Position numbers and translations under genes: made by a program. A stretch of DNA of 64,000 bases from Embleya scabrispora DSM 41855 (GTDB taxonomy: Bacteria > Actinomycetota > Actinomycetes > Streptomycetales > Streptomycetaceae): positions 62,001 through 126,000 of the forward strand of contig NZ_KB889667.1 in assembly GCF_000372745.1 (NCBI RefSeq), read 5' to 3'. Below are positions 9,381 through 18,082 of this stretch, one piece after another (positions within the stretch are counted from its first letter, which is position 1; each line of letters opens with the position of its first letter). A model generated the notes under the pieces. The model saw nothing but the letters and a program-made list of their open reading frames with translations. It was not told where the DNA came from and did no database searches.

Positions 9381-10508
9381 TCAGGTCCGGGCGTAGCGGT
9401 TGGCGGGCAGCGGCAGGCCGAGGTGTCCGCGCAGGGTGTCGGCGGTGTACGCCGCCCGGGCCAGGCCGCGTTCGCGCAGGATCGGCACCAGGTCCTCGAC
9501 GATCCGGTCGAGGTCGTACGGCAGCACGCCCGGGATGAGCGTGAAGCCGTCGACCGCGCCGCCGACGTACCAGCCGGCGAGGCGGTCCGCGAGGGCCTCG
9601 GGGGTGCCGGTGAAGGAGAGCCCGTTCGGGACCGGGACGTCCGAGCGTGCGTCGAGGAGGCCGCGTTCGCGGCGGGCGTCCGAGTCGGTGGCGGCGAGGT
9701 ACACGGTGATCTCGGCGAGCACGCGCAGTTCACCGGGGTCGCGGCCGTTGCCCTCGGCGATGGCGTGCGCACGCTCGCGCAGTCGGCGGGCCTCGTCGGG
9801 ACCGGACGCGTCGACGAAGAGCACGTCGGCGAAGCGGGCGGCGATCTCCAGCGTGTCGGGGCCGTCCACGGTGATTGCGATCACCGGCCGGCCCTGCGGC
9901 GGGCGCGGCGTGATGGAGGGGCCGCGGACGTCGAAGTAGGTGCCCTCGAAGTCGACGTAGTGCAGTTTCTTCCGGTCCAGGAACCGGCTGGTGGCCACGT
10001 CGCGGATGATCGCGTCGTCCTCCCAGCTGTCCCACAGCCGGCCGACCACGTCCACGAATTCGGCTTGCTCGTCGCTGAGTTCACCGGCCGAGGCAACCGG
10101 TTTGCGGCCGAAGTGGCGGGCCTCGGCGGCGGTACGGGAGGGCTGGGGCCACCAGCCGGCGCGGCCTCGGCTGACGTGGTCGAGGGTGGCGATCGAGGTG
10201 GATACGTGGAACGGCTCGGTGTGGGTGGTGGTCGCGGTCGGGATCAGGCCGATCGAGCCGGTCGCGGGAGCCAGCCGCGCGGCCACCGATACCGCGTCGA
10301 GGCGGCCCGGTATCCGGGTGGAGGGTGACCCGAGCGAGTCGTCGAGTCGGACGAAGTCGAGCAGGCCCCGTTCGGCGGTGCGGGCCAGCTCGACCCAGTA
10401 GCGCGGATCGAACAACTCGGCCGGGCGGGCGTGCGGCGAGCGCCACGCGGCGGGGTGGCGGCCCGCGCCGTCGAGCGCGACACCGAGGTGGAGGTGACCG
10501 GTGGTCAT
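9381..10508 (-). CDS. LLM-class flavin-dependent monooxygenase
   Basis: A 375-residue luciferase-like flavin monooxygenase. It starts MTTGHLHLGVALDGAG and shows ELARTAERGLLDFVRLDDS near residue 45, LDHVSRGRAGW near 125 and GRPVIAITVDG near 210, and it is shorter than the NtaA-type partner downstream. ATG 10508 follows AAGGGAG. It is the middle gene of a three-gene minus-strand operon (reductase, this gene, second monooxygenase). It probably oxidises an organosulfur compound with FMNH2; the substrate cannot be deduced. Confidence 0.86.
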   Translation of the reverse strand: MTTGHLHLGVALDGAGRHPAAWRSPHARPAELFDPRYWVELARTAERGLLDFVRLDDSLGSPSTRIPGRLDAVSVAARLAPATGSIGLIPTATTTHTEPFHVSTSIATLDHVSRGRAGWWPQPSRTAAEARHFGRKPVASAGELSDEQAEFVDVVGRLWDSWEDDAIIRDVATSRFLDRKKLHYVDFEGTYFDVRGPSITPRPPQGRPVIAITVDGPDTLEIAARFADVLFVDASGPDEARRLRERAHAIAEGNGRDPGELRVLAEITVYLAATDSDARRERGLLDARSDVPVPNGLSFTGTPEALADRLAGWYVGGAVDGFTLIPGVLPYDLDRIVEDLVPILRERGLARAAYTADTLRGHLGLPLPANRYART

Positions 10509-10582
10509 GCGAACTCCCTTGTCGTTCGGACGGGTCGGCCCCGACCCGGTCGGCGGGCGGGCGCGCCGACCGGTGCCGCGGG

Positions 10583-11116
10583 TCAGGCGACGGCGGCGGG
10601 GCGGCGCAGCCGGGCGGAGAACGCGTCGGCGAGTTCCTCCAGCGGCGCGACGCCCTCGGCCTCCATGGCGCCCTCGACGGAGACGAACCGCTCGTGTACG
10701 AACCAGCCCTGTGCGACGTGGTCGGCGCCGAGCGAGGTGAGCACCGGCCGCAGCGCGTAGTCGAGTGCCAGGACGTGCGCGGGGGTGCCGCCGGTGAGCA
10801 CCGGCAGGATCTCCTTGCCACGCAGCGCGAACTGCGGGAGCACGTCCAAAAACGTCTTGAGCACGCCGCTGTAGGCGGCCTTGTACACCGGGCTGGCGAT
10901 CACGAGCGCGTCGGCGTCGGCCACCCGGGCCAGCGCGGCGCGCAGGTCCGGATCGGCGAAGTCGGCGTGCAGCAGGGCCTGGGCGGGCAGGTCGCGCACA
11001 GCGAGGGTGGACACGTCGTGTCCGTCGGCGGTCAACCGGGCGGCGACGTGGCGGGCGACGACGCCGGTGCGCGAGGTCGCGGAGGGGCTGCCCCATACGG
11101 TCAGGACGGTTGCCAT
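10583..11116 (-). CDS. ssuE: NAD(P)H-dependent FMN reductase, SsuE type
   Basis: A 177-residue flavodoxin-like reductase supplying FMNH2 to the two monooxygenases encoded downstream. The N terminus has the FMN phosphate-binding motif GSPSATSRT, the middle has ALVIASPVYKAAYSGVLKTF (residues about 70-90), and PVLTGGTPAHVLALDYALRP near 105-125 is characteristic of SsuE. It is first in the operon; the nearest upstream signal is leader peptide 3, about 520 bases away. The reaction is NAD(P)H-driven reduction of FMN, released to partner oxygenases in sulfonate or sulfide desulfurisation. Confidence 0.88.
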   Translation of the reverse strand: MATVLTVWGSPSATSRTGVVARHVAARLTADGHDVSTLAVRDLPAQALLHADFADPDLRAALARVADADALVIASPVYKAAYSGVLKTFLDVLPQFALRGKEILPVLTGGTPAHVLALDYALRPVLTSLGADHVAQGWFVHERFVSVEGAMEAEGVAPLEELADAFSARLRRPAAVA

Positions 11117-11193
11117 GGGTTACCTCGGTTCAGGGGTGGTCCGGCGGTTCAGGGGGTCCGGCGCGGTTCAGCGTTGGTCCGGCGGGGTGATCT

Positions 11194-11237
11194 GGGGTTG
11201 TTCAGGGGTTGTTCAGGGGTTGTTCAGGGGTTGTTCA
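11194..11237. repeat. Tandem repeat, four 11-bp units
   Basis: Four perfect head-to-tail copies of GGGGTTGTTCA followed by a partial GGGG. It lies in the untranslated region ahead of ssuE. Units are contiguous with no spacers, so it is not a CRISPR array. Confidence 0.9.
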
Positions 11238-11308
11238 GGGGTGGTGCCATCGGCCGTGGGATGGTATTCGGGCGACCGCGATGGGAGTTCGACTTCCTCG
11301 CCACCGTC

Positions 11309-11353
11309 GACCTCCTCGACCTCCTCGACCTCCTCGACCTCCTCGACCTCCTC
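11309..11353. repeat. Tandem repeat, five 9-bp units
   Basis: Five perfect copies of GACCTCCTC. On the minus strand the same bases contain GAGGAGGTC repeated, i.e. a ladder of ribosome-binding-site-like GGAGG motifs in the untranslated region of the ssuE operon. No start codon is usefully placed behind them. Confidence 0.85.
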
Positions 11354-11634
11354 CGACCCGTCGGCCGCTTCGCGCCGTTGCAAGGCGGGCCCACGGTGAT
11401 CGGTCGGGGACGATCGAGTCGTTCGAGGGGATCTCGCTCCACGGGAGATCGCTCCCACCGGCTTCGCGATCGGGTACGGCGGGCCGGTCGGCGCAGGGTT
11501 CGGCGGACGGATTCGGCGAACGGTCGGTCCGGGTGCCGTGACGTACCGGGTACGCGGTGGCGCGCCGGCCGGGCGCGGTGGTTCGGTCCCGATCGAGGGA
11601 ACGCCGACGGCGCGGCCTGGGCCGCGCGCTTGGG

Positions 11635-11715
11635 TCAGCTACAACAGGCGGCGCTGGTGACGCGCCCGAGGTCGATGTGGAGGCGGGCGGACAGCAGCCA
11701 ACCGGCGGCGGACAT
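11635..11715 (-). CDS. Cysteine-containing leader peptide 3 (upstream of ssuE operon)
   Basis: A 26-residue peptide on the minus strand that starts MSAAGWLL and ends RLHIDLGRVTSAACCS. It matches the leader-peptide pattern R-x-H-I-D-L-x-R-V-x-S-A-x-C and has two adjacent Cys codons (both TGT) just before the last codon, an arrangement well suited to stalling when Cys-tRNA is scarce. A hairpin lies upstream at 11769-11789. The next gene on this strand is ssuE, 518 bases on. This peptide is supported by the motif rather than by length. Confidence 0.7.
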   Translation of the reverse strand: MSAAGWLLSARLHIDLGRVTSAACCS

Positions 11716-11768
11716 GGCCGCCCCGTCGCTGCGTCGCGCGTGCTGCGCCACCGGGATCCCCTCGCTGG

Positions 11769-11789
11769 GCCGTGGCGGGACGCCACGGC
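11769..11789 (-). other. Hairpin in the leader of the ssuE transcript
   Basis: GCCGTGGC and GCCACGGC form a perfect 8-bp stem with a 5-base loop, about 54 bases upstream of the ATG of leader peptide 3. If the promoter at 11803-11831 is real, the hairpin is at the very 5' end of the mRNA and may protect or regulate it. Confidence 0.45.
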
Positions 11790-11802
11790 AAGATATTCCG
11801 GA

Positions 11803-11831
11803 ACTTAACCCGCCGGGCGGTGCTCGGTCAA
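11803..11831 (-). promoter_or_regulatory. Candidate promoter for leader 3/ssuE operon
   Basis: On the minus strand, TTGACC and TTAAGT are separated by 17 bases. This sits about 90 bases upstream of leader peptide 3 in a locally AT-richer patch. It is a reasonable housekeeping-type promoter by eye; the second hexamer departs from the TANNNT consensus. Confidence 0.35.
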
Positions 11832-11977
11832 TTGCTCGAAGCCGACCGCACCGGGTCGGACAGCCGTTTCGACCCGCCCGGAACCGGGATCGGGTCCGCT
11901 CGTGTGCGGCCCACGCAGGTATTCCCGTGTGCCGCGCACGTGTACTCCGCCGGGGTCATACCGGCTTTCTGCGACGG

Positions 11978-13905
11978 TCAGGACAGCGGCACCAGACTCA
12001 GGTCGTCGACGCGGATCCACGGATCGGCGCCCTGGTCCCAGGTACCCGCATAGATGTCGATGCGGTCCAGATCGCCGGTGTCGAAGGTGAGTTCGTGGTA
12101 GGCGTAGCCGCCCGAGGCCCCGGTGGGCAGTTGCGTCTCGGCGACGATCGCCCCCTCGCTCCAACGCATGGCGCCGAAGTACGCCGAAGCGTTGGTACCG
12201 CGCTGGATCCAGGCACCCAGTCGATACCGGGTGTTCGGCTTCACGAAGACCGGTTGCACGACCTTGTTCCAGCCCGATCCCCGGGCGGGCCAGACCCATG
12301 CCTCGTTGCTGCCGCTGCGTGCGAAGCCTCGGCTGATGTCGGCCCCGGCGCGACCCCTGTACCACCACGGGCTCTGCAGGAAGTCGGTCGCCTGCCGCTC
12401 CACCCCCGAGTCCGCGAGGTGGTTCACGCCCCCGGCGTCCGGGGTCAGGCGCACGAGGTCGATTCCGGCGGCGCTGCCGGTGGACGCCCCGTTCCGGCCC
12501 GTGACGGTGTAGGTGAGCGTGTGGGGTCCCGAACCGAGGTGCCGGGTGCCCTGGTGTGCCCGGGTGGTGCTCACGGTCGGGTTGTAGGTGTCGGTCGGGC
12601 TGCCCAGGAGGGCACCGTCCAGGCGGATCTCCAGGATACCGAAGTCCGGTGCGACGGTGATGTGTTGCTCGATCTTGTAGTTCCCTTCGGCGGGGAGGTC
12701 GAAGGCGATGGTGCCGGTGCCGGTGCCGTTGGGCAGGTAGGCCCGGGCATTCTTGGACCAGGTGACGCCGCAGCAGTTGGCCTGCGTCGCGAATCCGCCC
12801 GCGATGTGCGTCTCGGCCTCGATCCGGAAGCCGCCGGAAAGGTCGGCCGGGGCCCGGAAGTTGAATCGTTGCGGGGCCGGGACGACGTTGCCGGGCCAGA
12901 CCATCAGGTCGCCGTCGGCGGTGAACGACCACAGGTCGGGGGGTGCGTCCGCGGTGATGTGGCCCTCGGTGGACACCACGGGATAGCGGCTCTCGCCGAG
13001 ACCGTAGCCGATCTTCAGTCGGGCGGTGTGGTCGCCCAGCCCGGTCGGGTCCGGGCTTCCGTCCGCCTTCTTGCGGCTCGCGTACTGGAAGAGGTCCCCG
13101 GTGTCGAGGTTGCGGGCCCACAGGTCCGGGATGCCGTCACCGGTGTTGTCCCCCGGCGTGGACAGCGTGTAGCGCTGCCAGTCGAGCGCCCCGATCAGGG
13201 TCGGGCCGGCCAGGCTCGCGGGGTTGGTGGTGCTGCCGAAGAGCCACAGTTGGCTGCGGTGGGCGCCGGTGCCGTCGTCCTCCACGGTGATCAGGTCGGT
13301 GCGACCGTCGCCGGTGAGGTCGCCGATGGCGAGGATCTGCTGTACCCGCGACCAGTCTTCGGCGTACGTCCCGCAGACGCCCGTGCAGGTGAAGGCGGGT
13401 GGGCGGGTGACCGCGGCGCGATTGGCGGCGGAGAAGTACTGGTTGTCGTTCGCGGGCAGTCCGGGTGTCGGCACGCCGGCGGACAGGCTGTTGCGGTACA
13501 CGGCGAGCTTGGAGTTCGCCGGGGTGCCGTCGTCGCGCTTGTAGGCCCACACTTCGTCGGTGCGGATGCCGTTGCCGGTGCGGTGGCTGGTGGCGACCTT
13601 GGTCCAGCCGGTGTGGTCGACGTTCAGGTCCGGCGCGTTCGCCGGGTTGGACACGAGAAGGGGTCCGCTGTCGGTACCGCTGTCGGTCCGGTAGAGCTGG
13701 AGGTTGCCGTTCTTGTCGGGCACTACGATGTCGGGGGATCCGTCGCCGGTGATGTCCCCCGCCACGCTCGGCGCGTCCGGGTTGTCGGGCACGTAGAAGG
13801 TGTACGTGTTCGCCTGGGAGCGGTTGCCCGCCCGATCGACGGCCTGGACGACGAGCAGGTTCGTGCCCCGGCCGGTCGGCGTCCAGTCGTCGATGGTCAA
13901 CGACC
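11978..13905 (-). pseudogene. VCBS/FG-GAP-repeat secreted protein, 5'-truncated
   Basis: About 640 codons encode the C-terminal part of a secreted repeat protein. Several FG-GAP/VCBS calcium-binding blades are visible (DITGDGSPDIVVPDKNG, DLTGDGRTDLITVEDDG, DNTGDGIPDLWARNLD). A region like the carbohydrate-binding ends of such proteins follows, with an RIEAETHIAGG start, and the gene ends with DDLSLVPLS and a stop. There is no start codon, signal peptide or N-terminal domain: coding similarity stops near 13905, where the sequence switches to an RHS-repeat gene reading the other way. Upstream codons in the same frame look like antisense of that gene. It is probably a relic left by an inversion or recombination. 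Confidence 0.75.
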
Positions 13906-16900
13906 CGTCCGCCAAGGACGCGCTGAACAACGAGACCAGGACGGTGTACACCCCCGCTGCCGGGTCTCTCCCCACCGAGGTCAGGACGATCGATCCCAAG
14001 CACTTCGAGACCGCCAAGGTGCTCGCGGGAGCGCGCAACCTCCCGGTCAAGAGCCTGGACGCCAACAACCGGGTCACCGAGCAGAGTTACGACGCGCTGG
14101 GTCGAACCACCGCCGTGTGGCTGCCCGGTCGCAACCGCGGTGCGGGCGACTCCGCCAACATGACGTTCGATTACGCCCTGTCGAAGACGGCCCCGACGAG
14201 CGTCACCACCAAGACCCTGCGGGCATCGCGCAACTACACGTCGTCGATCAAAATCCTCGACTCGTTCCTGAATGAGCGTCAACTCCAGGAGTCGGCCAGG
14301 AACGGCGGCGCCGGCCGCCTGATCACCGACACCTTCTACGACTCGCTCGGGCGTACCGCCAAGACCAACCAGCCCTACTACACCGGCGGATCGCCGTCCA
14401 CCACCCGTTACATCGCCAATGACGACGAAGTCCCCGGCCAGACGGGGCTGTTCTACGACGGCCAGGGCCGCCGGACCGCGGAGGCGTTCTCCTCCAAGGC
14501 GATCGAGCAGTGGCGCACCACGACCACGTACCCGGGAGCGGATCGCACCGACGTCGTCCCGCCCAAAGGCGGCACGGCCACCAGCGCGATCGGCGATCCG
14601 CGGGGCAAGATCCGCGAGTTGCGCCGGTACAGGGACACCACGCCGGCCGCCACCGGCGCCTACGAGTCGACGTGGTACACCTACGACGCCCGGGGCCAAC
14701 TCGACACGGCCAAGGACCACGCGGGCAACACCTGGTCGTACGAATGACCTGATGGGGCATCAGACGCACTCGGTGGACCCGGACAAGGGCGTCACGGACA
14801 CCACCTACAACGCCGTGGGGGCGATCACCTCGGTCACCGACGCACGCGGCTCGACGCTGACGTACGCCTACGACGAGATCGGTCGCAAGACCGCCGTGTA
14901 CGCGGGCGCCGCGGCTCCCGCGAACCAGCTCGCGTCCTGGTCCTACGACCGGCTTCTCAAGGGAGTGCCGGACGGATCGGTGCGCTACGTCGGTGGGGCG
15001 AACGGGGCCAAGTACGCCACGGAGACCACGTCGTTCGACGCCGGATACCGGCCCACCGGCACCCGGGTGAGCATCCCCGCGGTCGAAGGCGCATTGGCCG
15101 GCACCTACGACGCGTCCTCGGTCTTCGAACCGATCGAGGGCCTGCCCTACTCGTCGACTCGTCCCGCGATCGGCGACCTCTCCGCCGAGACGGTCTACTA
15201 CGCACACAACGGCGGCGGCGGCCTGGTGTCCGTCGGCGGCCTGGCGGACTACGTCAACTGGACGGAATACGACCCGTTCGGTCGACCGCGGCGGATCACC
15301 TACGGCGACGTGCCCAAACAGGTCGCCTTCACCCGGGTCTACGACGACGCCACCGGACGGGTGTTGCGGAGTCTGCTGGACAAGCAGACCGCCACCACGA
15401 CGTCGGTGGACGCCACGACGTACACCTACAAGCCGTCCGGCGATGTCACGTCCATCTCCACCTCGCGCGAGGACGGCAGCGTCGACCGGCAGTGCTTCAA
15501 CTACGACCACATGCAGCGACTGACCCAGGCATGGACCGACACGGGGATCGTCACCACCCGGCCCGGCCCCTCCGTCCCCGGCGTCGGCGGCTGCTCCACC
15601 ACGACGCCGTCGGGCACGAACGTCGGTGGCCCGGTGCCCTATTGGCAGGACTTCGAGTACGACGGCACCGGCAACCGCACCAAGCTCGTCGAGCACGACC
15701 CGACCGGCGCGGCCGGCACGGTGACGACCTATCAGAGCCCGACCGCGGGCCAGGCCAAGCCGCACACCGTCGGCTCCGCCGGCATCACCGGGCCGGCCGG
15801 CAGCAGCACCCGGAGTTGGACCTACGACGCCGCCGGGAACACCATCTCCCGTCCCGCTCCCGACGCCGGCACCCAGGCACTCACGTGGGACGCGGAAGGT
15901 CACCTGGCGAGCGACACCACCACGGGCGGCGGTTTGGCCAAGACCAGCAGCTACACCTACGACTCCGAAGGCAACCGCCTCATCCGCCGTGACCCCGGCA
16001 GGACCACCCTGTATCTCGGCTCCGACGAGGTCACCCTGACCATCGCCGACAACAAGGTCACCGGCACCCGCAGCTACGCCACGCCGGACGGCGGTCCGGT
16101 CGTCGTCCGCGAGGCGGGCAAACTCTCCTACCAGGCCGTGGACGAGCACGGCACGGGGACCACCAGCCTCGACGCCGCCACCCTCGCCACCGCCCGGCGC
16201 GCCCTGAAGCCCTTCGGCGAACCGCGCGGCACTGCCCCCGCGCCCGGAACCTGGGCCGGTGACAAGGGATTTGTCGGCGGCACCGCCGACTCGGCGACCG
16301 GACTGACCCACCTCGGCGCCCGCGAGTACGACCCGGGCACGGGCCGCTTCCTCAGCGTCGACCCGGTGATGGACCTGTCCCGCAGTCAACAGATGCACGG
16401 CTACCTGTACGCAGGCGGCAACCCCGCCACCAACAGCGACCCGACCGGCCTGGACTACTGCCCCAGCAGCGAGTGCAATCACTACGACCCGAACGTGATC
16501 GCGACGCTGCGGTACGAAACGCACGACGAAGCGGTCGCGACCGTGGAGAACCTGAGGCGCCAGGAGGACGCGCTCGGTATTCCCCGCAAGGCGAGCACGG
16601 TGAAGTACCGCCCGCGCCCCGCCGCCGAGCCGCCCGCGCCGCCCGCCGCGCCCAAGCCGCCGAAACCGAAGAAGTGCGGACGGTTCGATCTCGCCTGCAA
16701 GGCGTCCAAGGCGATCGACAAGGTCACCGACAAGGTGAAGTCCGAGGTCCAGGAGTGGAAGGACGAGTGGAAACACAAGCTCGTCAACCCGGGCGTCGGG
16801 ATGTTGGCCGCGGTCGGTACCGCCGCATGTATTGCCGCGGCATTTTGCGGCGTGGGTCTGTTCGTGGTCGGGGCAAGCTATCTCTATGTCATGGGGCTGG

Positions 16901-17166
16901 AGGCGCACATGGCGGTTGCCACACCCGAGGAACGAAAAGCGGGGCCGGTTCCCTTCATGCTCGGAACGGCCAAGGCCGAGGCCAAGGGAATCATCGGCGG
17001 CACCTTGTTCGGACGCGGTCTGATCGGCGGCTTCGTCAGGGGTCCGCAGGAGAAATGGGTCCCCCGAGCCGCGAAGTGGGGCGGCAAGCCACCAATCCTG
17101 AGTGGTGTTCCACGCGGCGAATGGCGGAGCACGGTGGCCGGCGCGATCAAGAGCCTGTGGTCTTAG
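13905..17166 (+). pseudogene. RHS/YD-repeat protein with toxin-like C-terminal tail, truncated and frameshifted
   Basis: This encodes the core of a polymorphic-toxin-type RHS protein. YD repeats such as YDALGRTTAVW, YDSLGRTAKTNQ, YDEIGRKTAVY and YDPFGRPRRITYG run through it, and the RHS core ends at AREYDPGTGRFLSVDP (about 16320-16365). A variable tail of about 240 codons follows, with a proline/lysine linker, an amphipathic helix and two hydrophobic stretches, resembling a membrane-acting or uncharacterised toxin domain. The N-terminal half is missing at the junction near 13905. A 2-base deletion at about 14745 (TACGAATGACCTG) shifts the frame, so only 14743-17166 remains open to the tail. 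Confidence 0.8.
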
Positions 17167-17167
17167 G

Positions 17168-17524
17168 ATGGCATGGCTACACCGGGGGTCGGTGCGCGTG
17201 AAAGGCTCGAACGTGGATAAGGAAAAATGCTCCACATCGGACCACATCAGGCTTGAATACGCCCGGAAGAAAGGGCTCGAACCGGGGCCGGTCCGGTGGT
17301 CCGGTGTCTTCCGGGATTCGATCTACGGCATCGTCGTCAGCGTCATTGTGACGGTCGGCATCGCCGCGTTGTTCGGCCCGATTCCGGCGGGCGGATTCCT
17401 CGGTCTGGTGGTGCTTTTGGAATTGTTGTCGCTGATCTGGCGGCTCGTTTCGGGACATACCTTCGCATGCTCCGCGAAGCTGGCCACGTTGACCGTGTTC
17501 CGGGTGTACGACTACGTCTTCTGA
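17168..17524 (+). CDS. Small membrane protein, possible immunity partner
   Basis: A 118-residue unknown protein starting one base after the RHS stop codon. It has a basic, polar first half and two hydrophobic segments (GIVVSVIVTVGIAALFG and LGLVVLLELLSLIW), so it is probably a two-helix inner membrane protein. Genes placed directly behind RHS toxin tails often encode immunity proteins, and the hydrophobic tail of the RHS protein makes a membrane immunity partner sensible. I do not recognise the family. ATG 17168 follows TTAGG; GTG 17198 is an alternative start. Confidence 0.5.
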   Translation: MAWLHRGSVRVKGSNVDKEKCSTSDHIRLEYARKKGLEPGPVRWSGVFRDSIYGIVVSVIVTVGIAALFGPIPAGGFLGLVVLLELLSLIWRLVSGHTFACSAKLATLTVFRVYDYVF

Positions 17525-17750
17525 TCCGTCGCGACGGGTGTTCGGGTGGGTTGCGGCCGGGTGCTCCGGTTCTGTCGCGGCCACGCGTTCCCGTCCGTGG
17601 CGAGGTCTTGGGCTATCGAACCGGCCGGCGTGCACAGGTGACCGTTCGCGTCGAGCGGCGGCGGTGTCGCCGGCAATCGCGACGGGTCGACGTCCGGCCC
17701 GTCGCGACGGTTCGAGCGAGAGATCGAAGTCCCTGTGCGGTCTTTCGACG

Positions 17751-17780
17751 TTGACAACTCGTCAGGCGGCTCCGTAGCGT
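17751..17780 (+). promoter_or_regulatory. Promoter for leader peptide 2/FAD protein operon
   Basis: A perfect TTGACA is followed after 18 bases by TAGCGT, which ends 7 bases before GTG 17788. Transcription would begin at the start codon, making leader peptide 2 leaderless. The same geometry is seen at leader peptide 1. Confidence 0.6.
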
Positions 17781-17787
17781 CGACATC

Positions 17788-17871
17788 GTGAGCCCCGACC
17801 TCTTCCTCGTGTCGTGCCGCCCCATCGACCTGTGTCGTGTGGCCGGCGGGCTGTGTCGTACCCGCGGCTGA
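17788..17871 (+). CDS. Cysteine-containing leader peptide 2 (upstream of FAD protein)
   Basis: A 27-residue peptide beginning MSPDLFLVSC and continuing RPIDLCRVAGGLCRTRG. It fits the leader-peptide pattern R-x-x-I-D-L-x-R-V with Cys at positions 10, 15 and 23. All three Cys codons could act as stall points when charged Cys-tRNA is low. GTG 17788 has no ribosome-binding site but is placed exactly where a promoter with TTGACA and TAGCGT would start transcription. The FAD protein gene begins 211 bases after the stop. Confidence 0.72.
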   Translation: MSPDLFLVSCRPIDLCRVAGGLCRTRG

Positions 17872-18082
17872 CCTCGCCGCCGCGCCCCTCGGTGTGGTAC
17901 GTCGGTCCGGATTTTCGCATCGACCTTCGCGCCGAGGAATCCCGAGCTTGCGCCGGGATCGCGCATTCGGCCTTGTGGCGTAAGGCCCTTCCCACCCGTT
18001 GAGCCAGCATCTCGGCGTACCCGTCCGCGGCCGCCGGGTGCCGGTTCGCGTTCTTCTGCCGCACCCCCACGAGGGGAGAGCC
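17872..18082 (+). other. Untranslated region between leader 2 and FAD protein
   Basis: No gene is seen. A weak 6-bp stem (ATCCCG/CGGGAT, 17939-17959) is the only clear pairing, so any attenuator here is less obvious than behind leader 1. Confidence 0.35.

Larger units (their letters stand above)
11117..11634. other. Non-coding region between ssuE and leader peptide 3
   Basis: This 518-base stretch forms the long untranslated region of the ssuE operon if transcription starts ahead of leader 3. It holds two tandem repeats (11194-11237 and 11309-11353). All open frames across it are low-complexity and I do not accept any as a gene. Confidence 0.5.

Noticed and set aside
11194-11237. Regular repeats that might suggest a CRISPR array.
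   Set aside because: Units are 11 bp and contiguous with no spacers; no cas genes nearby.
10325-14275. A very long open frame on the plus strand (over 1300 codons).
   Set aside because: It is antisense to the monooxygenase, reductase and VCBS genes. Its translation is Gly/Arg/Val-rich with no domain, which is the usual shadow of high-GC coding DNA.
17538-17777. A 79-codon plus-strand frame after the small membrane protein.
   Set aside because: Ser/Arg-rich with no site or motif; it runs into the promoter of leader peptide 2.
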